DNA of 17,354 nucleotides from a bacterium UBA6115. Its GTDB lineage: Bacteria; Bacillota_A; Clostridia; Christensenellales; Aristaeellaceae. The notes beneath the pieces are model-generated. The model searched no databases, was not told the origin of the DNA, and saw only the letters and a program-made list of their open reading frames with translations. The position numbers and the translations under genes were made by a program. Location: NCBI GenBank assembly GCA_002428405.1, contig DIWD01000044.1, forward strand, positions 1 to 17,354, read 5' to 3'. Position 1 is the first letter of the stretch, and every line of letters begins with the position of its first letter. Positions 13,343 to 17,354 of the stretch are shown here, one piece after another.

Positions 13343-13353
13343 ATTCCTATACT
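13325..13353 (+). promoter_or_regulatory. promoter of the lysA-like gene, overlapping a terminator
   Basis: TTGCCC at 13325-13330, a 17-bp spacer, and TATACT at 13348-13353. The expected start near 13360 leaves a leader of about 23 nt with the AAGGAGG site. The -35 is inside the loop and stem of the upstream terminator. The leader is too short for a lysine riboswitch. Confidence 0.65.
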
Positions 13354-13382
13354 TTTTTATATCCATCAAGGAGGTTGAATGA

Positions 13383-14618
13383 TTGCCGAATTACAGCCTG
13401 GAGGACGCGGTATTTGAGGCCGCGGCGGCGTGGTTTCCTACACCTTTTTACCTCTACGACGAGCGAGGCATCCGGCAGGCCGCGCGGGAGCTGAACGCCG
13501 CGTTTTCCTGGAACGATGGGTTCCGGGAGTATTACGCGGTGAAAGCCCTTCCCAATCCCGCCATTCTCAAGGCGCTGATGGAGGAGGGCTGCGGGCTGGA
13601 CTGCTCCTCAAGTCCGGAACTGCTCCTGGCGCAGCGGCTGGGAGCCGCAAATGAGGACATCATGTTCTCCGCCAACGCGATGCCCGGGGAAGAGCTGGCC
13701 TTCGCGCGCAAGCTGGGCGCGATCATCAACCTGGATGACAGGAGCGATGTGGACCTGCTGGAGAAAAACGGCGGCGTGCCGGAGCTGGTCAGCATCCGGG
13801 TCAACCCGGGCCGCGACTTAAACGGGCACAACGGCATCATGGGCGGGGCGGAGGACAGCAAATTCGGCTGGATGCCCTCCCAGATCCCCGAAGGGATGGA
13901 AAAGCTGAAGAGGAAAGGCGCGAAGCGCTTTGCCCTGCACGCGATGACGGTCAGCAACACGCTGCATGAGGAGTACTTTGCCTTTAGCGCCGCCTACCTG
14001 TTCAAGCTGGGTCTGCAAGTGGAAGCGGAGTCCGGGTTGGTTTTCGCCTTTGTCAACCTTTCCGGCGGCCTGGGCATCCCTTACCGCCCGAAAGAGAAAC
14101 CGGTGGAACTCCAACGCGTCTCCGGACTTGTCAGGGCTGAATACGGGAAGGCGTTCGGCGGCCGCCGGGATATCGGGCTGAAAACCGAGCTGGGCCGCCT
14201 GATCACCGGCCCTTACGGCTGGCTGGTCTCCCGCGCCATTCACCGCAAGGATACCTACCGCACCTATATCGGCCTGGACGCCAGCGCCAGCGACCTGATG
14301 CGCCCGGCCATGTACGGCGCCTATCACCACGTCAGCGTGTGCGGCAAACGGGACAGGCCTGCGGACCGGGTGTATGACCTGACCGGCCCGCTGTGCGAGA
14401 ACAACGACAAGTTCGCTGTCCAACGGCCCTTGCCCGAAATTCAGCAGGGCGACCTGGTCCTCATCCACGATGCCGGCGCGCACGGCCATGCCATGGGCTA
14501 CCAGTACAACGGCCGCCTGCGCTGCGCGGAGGTGCTGTACACACAAAAGGGGGATTTCCGCCTCATCCGCCGCGCGGAAACGCCGGAGGACTATTTCAGG
14601 ACGCTGGCGGAAGCGTGA
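13383..14618 (+). CDS. lysA: diaminopimelate decarboxylase-like PLP enzyme
   Basis: 411 residues from a TTG, eight bases after AAGGAGG. An ATG four bases upstream is out of frame. It is a fold-III PLP decarboxylase expected to convert meso-diaminopimelate to L-lysine. Lys54 in YYAVKALPNP binds the cofactor, NLSGGLGIPYRP (about 225-236) is the phosphate-binding glycine loop, and TELGRLITGPYG (268-279) follows. TGPLCENND holds Cys338 from the partner subunit, and GYQYNGRLR (371-379) carries the substrate-side Tyr. The classical HIGSQ is replaced by HAMTVSN at 186-192, and CESxD by CENND. This variant pattern recurs, from memory, in gut clostridia and bifidobacteria, so it looks like a clade trait and not damage. 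The alternative is a related carboxylic-amine decarboxylase. It has its own promoter. Confidence 0.85.
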   Translation: MPNYSLEDAVFEAAAAWFPTPFYLYDERGIRQAARELNAAFSWNDGFREYYAVKALPNPAILKALMEEGCGLDCSSSPELLLAQRLGAANEDIMFSANAMPGEELAFARKLGAIINLDDRSDVDLLEKNGGVPELVSIRVNPGRDLNGHNGIMGGAEDSKFGWMPSQIPEGMEKLKRKGAKRFALHAMTVSNTLHEEYFAFSAAYLFKLGLQVEAESGLVFAFVNLSGGLGIPYRPKEKPVELQRVSGLVRAEYGKAFGGRRDIGLKTELGRLITGPYGWLVSRAIHRKDTYRTYIGLDASASDLMRPAMYGAYHHVSVCGKRDRPADRVYDLTGPLCENNDKFAVQRPLPEIQQGDLVLIHDAGAHGHAMGYQYNGRLRCAEVLYTQKGDFRLIRRAETPEDYFRTLAEA

Positions 14619-14686
14619 CATAGGCCTGCGCTGGCGGCGCCGGAGCGAGGAAGAGGCGCGCATCATGAAACCTTTTCCATTCCTGA

Positions 14687-14716
14687 TTGCATTTTTATAT
14701 TACATGCATATACAAT
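14687..14716 (+). promoter_or_regulatory. promoter of the flavodoxin-like gene
   Basis: TTGCAT at 14687-14692, an 18-bp spacer, and TACAAT at 14711-14716, with AT-rich sequence in between. Transcription would start near 14723, about 58 nt before the ATG. A palindrome, GCCAGTGACTGGC, at 14754-14766 sits in the leader immediately before the AAGGAG ribosome binding site. Confidence 0.6.
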
Positions 14717-14780
14717 GAACCGACTGCTGAGATCATCCTGAAACCTGCGATACGCCAGTGACTGGCTGAAGGAGCGCGCA

Positions 14781-15242
14781 ATGAAAACAGGGATCATCGT
14801 CTATTCCAACACAGGAAACACGCTGCAAGCCGCTAAACGGCTGCAGGAGGCAATGAATGGGAAAGGACAGGAAGCGGAGCTGATGCAGATCAAGGTCAGC
14901 AATGAAAAGCCTGAAACGGAGGTCAGCCGGGTCCAGCTGACAGAGAAACCATCCCCCGAGGGATTCGACCATCTGGTGTTCGCCTCCCCGGTCTGGGCGT
15001 TTTCCCTGTCCGGGGTGATGAAGGCCTACCTCGCAGGTCTCCCCTCGCTTTCAGGCAAGAAGATCAGCCTCTTTGTGACCCACCAGTTTCCCCTGCCCTG
15101 GATGGGCGGCAATGCCGCCGTCCGGCAGATGAAAAAGCTCTGCGAAGGCAAGGGCGGCACGGTTGTCGCCAGCGCGGTCATCAGCTGGAATGAGAAGAGG
15201 CGCGAACAGGATATCGGTGAAATGCTGGGAAAACTATCCTGA
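14781..15242 (+). CDS. flavodoxin-like FMN protein
   Basis: 153 residues, ATG 14781 with AAGGAG at 14769-14774. The N-terminal GIIVYSNTGNTLQAAKRL contains the flavodoxin phosphate-binding loop at residues 9-14 (SNTGNT). FDHLVFASPVWAFSLSGVMK (about 62-81) gives the aromatic segment that usually contacts the isoalloxazine ring. ISLFVTHQFPLPWMGGNAAV is the later strand and loop. Length equals that of a short-chain flavodoxin. It would bind FMN and act as an electron carrier or small oxidoreductase in the cytoplasm. The partner is not indicated by the neighbours. It is not a full NADPH quinone reductase by length. Confidence 0.82.
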   Translation: MKTGIIVYSNTGNTLQAAKRLQEAMNGKGQEAELMQIKVSNEKPETEVSRVQLTEKPSPEGFDHLVFASPVWAFSLSGVMKAYLAGLPSLSGKKISLFVTHQFPLPWMGGNAAVRQMKKLCEGKGGTVVASAVISWNEKRREQDIGEMLGKLS

Positions 15243-15341
15243 AACCGGATGAACAGCGTGTCAAGGCGTCCTTTCGCTCATTCTCAAACAGGGCTTATGC
15301 CGCCAAAGGCTGCATGAGCTGCGAAAAAACGGAGGAAACAA

Positions 15342-15890
15342 ATGAAAAGAAAAGTGCGCGTTCTTGCCGCGGCGCTGAGCCTTCTGATGGCGCTTGGCGG
15401 GCTGTCCGCTGCGTTGGCAGAGGCTGCGGAAAACAACCCCGGCTTGGTGGCGGGCGAGTTCCGCCTGGAGGATGAAACCTTCGGCCCCCTGCGCATCGGT
15501 ATGACGGAAAAGGAACTGAGGGAGGTCCCCGGTGAATGGGCGGCGCTCAGCGAGCCTGCACTGTGGGGGGCAGACGGGCTGGAGCACTGGGACGTATTCT
15601 GCGCCCAGTATGGGGTCCAGGTCGGCCTGGCCCGGATTCCAGGGACCGGTTCAGAAGCTGTCATATTCTCGATTTTCGCAACCGCGCCCTGTGAGTGGAA
15701 AACGTCACGCGGAGCAGGCATCGGGGACACGGCGGCCTTGCTGAAGACCCTGTACCAGGATGCCATTGACCTTGAAGGGGCGCCGGAGGGAGAAGAAGCG
15801 GTGCTGATCGGATCGCTGTTTGAAGGCATCCTGGTCGGCGTACGGGAAGGCCTGGTCACCTCCCTCTTCATCGGCGCATTGGCCGAATAA
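15342..15890 (+). CDS. secreted protein of unknown function with two GIGDT-like motifs
   Basis: 182 residues, ATG 15342 preceded by ACGGAGGAAACAA. A signal peptide (MKRKVRV, hydrophobic to about 22, ALAEA) probably cuts after Ala26. The mature part has two similar short segments: FGPLRIGMTEKELREVPGEW (47-66) and RGAGIGDTAALLKTLYQDAI (123-142). Both have the strand-Gly-Met/Asp-Thr-helix pattern seen in BamE-like and related secreted domains, where a Gly-Met/Asp-Thr turn starts a helix. This suggests an internal duplication. Only Cys87 and Cys117 are present and could form a disulfide. I do not recognise the family. It lies 99 bp after the flavodoxin-like gene and may share its transcript; a strong terminator follows it. 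Confidence 0.65.
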   Translation: MKRKVRVLAAALSLLMALGGLSAALAEAAENNPGLVAGEFRLEDETFGPLRIGMTEKELREVPGEWAALSEPALWGADGLEHWDVFCAQYGVQVGLARIPGTGSEAVIFSIFATAPCEWKTSRGAGIGDTAALLKTLYQDAIDLEGAPEGEEAVLIGSLFEGILVGVREGLVTSLFIGALAE

Positions 15891-15908
15891 CCGCATATGC
15901 CCTGTCCT

Positions 15909-15936
15909 GCGCGGCAGTTTTACTGCCGCGCATTTT
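15909..15936. terminator. strong hairpin terminator between convergent genes
   Basis: A perfect 10-bp stem, GCGCGGCAGT with ACTGCCGCGC, and a three-base TTT loop (15909-15931), followed by ATTTT on the plus strand. It lies between the stop of the plus-strand secreted-protein gene and the stop of the minus-strand FN3 gene and could serve both. Confidence 0.8.
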
Positions 15937-15968
15937 GCTTGCTTCCGAAAGGCGGCGCTTGACGCGGA

Positions 15969-16886
15969 CTAAGGCCTGGGCAGGATGATCCCCGGGTTGA
16001 GCCTCTGCACAGTCGGCGTTGGTGTTGGCGTGGGAATAACCACCCCTGGGATAATTTGACGGAATGTTGTCACGGGCACAGGCGTTGAAATAACCAGATC
16101 CAGTTCAATTGGATGCACGATGGTCCAGGGCGGGACCGTCGGCTTCAGGCGCAGACGGGTCAAGGGGGCAAGCGGAAACAGGGAGACAGGCATCTTCTGA
16201 AACTGCGTCGGGATCGCCGGAACGTCGATATAGGCTTCCGGGCTGAAAGGCCCGGTGAAATACATGTACTCATCGGATTCCGGGATATAGTTCTCGTTGC
16301 AGGCTCTCACCTTGAACCAGTAGCGGGTCGGTTGGGAAGGAAGGAAAAATCCGGCCATCACGTCGCTCTCCACCGTTTCCGTCCACTGCTCATATCCGCC
16401 CTCACCCTCGATCATGGCGAAAATCTCATACCCGATCACACCCTGCACCGGCGTCCAGGCCAGTTCGATCCCCAGGTGGACCTGGTTGATGTAATCCGTC
16501 ACCGTGTGCCAGGAAAGGGAGGTGATGGCGCCCGGCGCGTCCAGCGGCATCACGATGGGGGTCAGGCCGGTATACCAGTAATCATGCCCGTCCACCACCG
16601 AAGCCACCATGTACACATAAGGGAGCCCCGGGGTCAGTCCGGTATCCAGATAGGAGTTGACGTCCGCGGGGACCTCCGCGATGATCCCCGTATTGGTTCG
16701 GTGGATGCGGTAGCTCTGCGCCCACTCATTGCCGCCCCAGGTGATGAGAATCGAAGTAGCGTCGACAGGCACCGCCTGGACATTGGTGGGGTATGGATCC
16801 GCCCGCGCCGGAGAAGCAGGGATCAGCGCCAGCGCAACAATCACAACCACCAGAACAGGGATCCGCCTGAACAATGAGCGCGTCAT
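15969..16886 (-). CDS. secreted protein with two fibronectin type III-like domains
   Basis: 305 residues, ATG at 16884-16886 with AAAGGGG eight bases before it. A signal peptide covers 1-29 (MTRSLFRRIP, then a Val/Ala-rich core, cleavage after ARA). Residues about 33-112 are an FN3-like beta-sandwich (NVQAVPVDATSILITWGGNE, QSYRIHR, TPGLPYVYMVASVVDG). A second runs from about 117-213 (GAITSLSWHT, GIELAWTPVQGVIGYEIFAM, RYWFKVRACNENY). The tail is Pro-rich with PTPTPTPT near the end. No LPxTG or membrane anchor is present, so it is probably released or held non-covalently. The domains suggest binding at the cell surface or in an extracellular complex; the ligand is unknown. It is the gene downstream of an LPxTG protein on the same strand. 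Confidence 0.8.
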   Translation of the reverse strand: MTRSLFRRIPVLVVVIVALALIPASPARADPYPTNVQAVPVDATSILITWGGNEWAQSYRIHRTNTGIIAEVPADVNSYLDTGLTPGLPYVYMVASVVDGHDYWYTGLTPIVMPLDAPGAITSLSWHTVTDYINQVHLGIELAWTPVQGVIGYEIFAMIEGEGGYEQWTETVESDVMAGFFLPSQPTRYWFKVRACNENYIPESDEYMYFTGPFSPEAYIDVPAIPTQFQKMPVSLFPLAPLTRLRLKPTVPPWTIVHPIELDLVISTPVPVTTFRQIIPGVVIPTPTPTPTVQRLNPGIILPRP

Positions 16887-16963
16887 GGTTTTTGCCCCTT
16901 TCTATTGCCGGTCCTCTGCGGGGAAGGAAATCAAACGGCAGGCCGTTGTCCTTCGCGAAAAGA

Positions 16964-17003
16964 GGGGCCGGCGACCCTTCCCTGACCTGCAGGGTCAGGC
17001 CCC
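16964..17003 (-). terminator. candidate terminator of the LPxTG protein gene
   Basis: A nested structure on the minus strand: GGCCCC/GGGGCC outer arms (plus 16964-16969 and 16998-17003), and a perfect 7-bp inner stem (plus 16981-16987 and 16993-16999). TCTTTT follows the outer arm in minus-strand direction. The two stems share bases and could be alternative folds. Confidence 0.45.
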
Positions 17004-17042
17004 CTTCCTGTTGCGAAATGGTATCCTTGCCGATTCCCCTTG

Positions 17043-17354
17043 TCAGGACTTCCTTTTTTTATGCCTGATAAGGTGCAGGTAAATCCCGGCGAGAACAAAC
17101 GCAAGGCCCGTGAACATCGCAATGATGCCAAGCGTTGTGATGCCATCGGTGCTGTCGCCCGTTGGGGGGAGGTTTGTCGGCGAGACAGTGGGCCCAGGCG
17201 TCCCTGTCGGTCCGGGCGTCGCGGTCACTTCGGGTGTAGGCGAGGGCGAAACGGTCGGACCGGGCGTCCCGGTCACTTCGGGTGTAGGCGAGGGCGACGC
17301 GGTCGGCACAGGTGTCCCGGTCACTGACGGGGTGGGCGAGGGCGACGCGGTCGG
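17043..17354 (-). CDS. C-terminus of a cell-wall-anchored surface protein (LPxTG type)
   Basis: The frame stays open to the window edge at 17354, so the N-terminal part is outside. The visible 103 residues begin with a Pro/Thr/Ser-rich stalk made of a 16-residue unit of the type [16 protein letters not shown], repeated with small changes. It is followed by LPPTGDST, a hydrophobic span ([20 protein letters not shown]) and a basic tail (RHKKRKS). That order is the classical sortase A sorting signal: LPxTG, membrane span, positive tail. The protein would be covalently attached to peptidoglycan, with the Pro-rich stalk spanning the wall. The functional domain cannot be seen. A 156-bp gap separates it from the FN3 gene, with a probable terminator between. 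Confidence 0.85.
   Translation of the reverse strand, partial: PTASPSPTPSVTGTPVPTASPSPTPEVTGTPGPTVSPSPTPEVTATPGPTGTPGPTVSPTNLPPTGDSTDGITTLGIIAMFTGLAFVLAGIYLHLIRHKKRKS
17221..17354. repeat. 48-bp tandem repeat encoding the wall-spanning stalk
   Basis: Copies begin at 17221, 17269 and 17317, exactly 48 bp apart, with a few substitutions. The last is cut by the window edge. The period is a multiple of three, so each copy encodes a 16-residue Pro/Thr/Ser unit in the minus-strand surface protein. Copy number probably varies between strains. Confidence 0.85.

Noticed and set aside
13343..13382. Lysine riboswitch before the lysA-like gene
   Set aside because: The predicted leader is about 23 nt, far shorter than a lysine riboswitch.
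13818..14666. 282-residue open frame antisense to lysA
   Set aside because: Shadow of the lysA-like gene: no recognisable domain and no ribosome binding site.
14665..14718. 17-residue hydrophobic frame starting MKPFPFLIAF
   Set aside because: No good ribosome binding site, and it overlaps the predicted promoter of the flavodoxin-like gene.
16113..16877. 254-residue plus-strand frame opposite the FN3 gene
   Set aside because: Its His/Arg/Asp-rich composition is typical of antisense. The minus-strand FN3 protein has a signal peptide, domains and a ribosome binding site.
17221..17354. Possible CRISPR-like direct repeats
   Set aside because: The repeats are contiguous without spacers and are in codon phase inside a Pro/Thr stalk, so they are a protein-coding tandem repeat.

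Overview
The window is a gene-dense, moderately high-GC stretch of bacterial chromosome. It most likely comes from an uncultured Gram-positive Bacillota (Clostridia-type, possibly gut-associated). The reasons are strong AGGAGG-type ribosome binding sites, sigma-A promoters with 17-bp spacers, TTG and GTG starts, an LPPTG cell-wall sorting signal, Pro/Thr-rich surface-protein linkers, and a LysA variant I associate with gut clostridia and bifidobacteria. The taxonomic call is inference. No rRNA, tRNA, CRISPR array or insertion sequence was seen.

Left part (1-2308): the C-terminus of an unidentified gene, then an exported ferritin-like protein with a Cys-cluster tail. A GNAT acetyltransferase lies convergent to it. 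Next is a two-gene unit (a tiny HTH protein and a sigma-region-4-like phage-type regulator) behind a near-consensus promoter with a LexA-like palindrome at its start point.

Centre (2572-8832): a potassium-uptake module, all on the plus strand. It contains a short KdpD-like histidine kinase without the usual KdpD sensor domain, a KdpE-like response regulator, a small TPR protein, two separate RCK/TrkA-type regulatory subunits, a 33-residue single-span membrane protein, a TrkH-type K+ channel subunit, and a membrane-anchored OB-fold-like protein. A Kdp-type sensor pair sits beside a Trk/Ktr transporter, with no kdpFABC visible. Direct TCACA repeats, three of them phased by 11 bp, precede the transporter half and could be the response-regulator target. 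This is the most interesting part of the window. The 33-residue protein, the TPR protein and the OB-fold-like protein are the poorly described pieces.

Right-centre (8926-14618): a secreted NAGPA-type phosphodiester glycosidase is divergent from a tightly coupled thrC-thrB-ZIP metal transporter operon. Both sides have recognisable promoters. A terminator then overlaps the promoter of a lysA-like decarboxylase gene, so threonine and lysine branch enzymes of the aspartate pathway lie next to each other.

Right end (14781-17354): a flavodoxin-like protein and a secreted protein of unknown function on the plus strand. A strong hairpin separates these from two minus-strand surface-protein genes, one with two fibronectin-III-like domains and one (cut by the window edge) with 48-bp tandem repeats and an LPPTG anchor.
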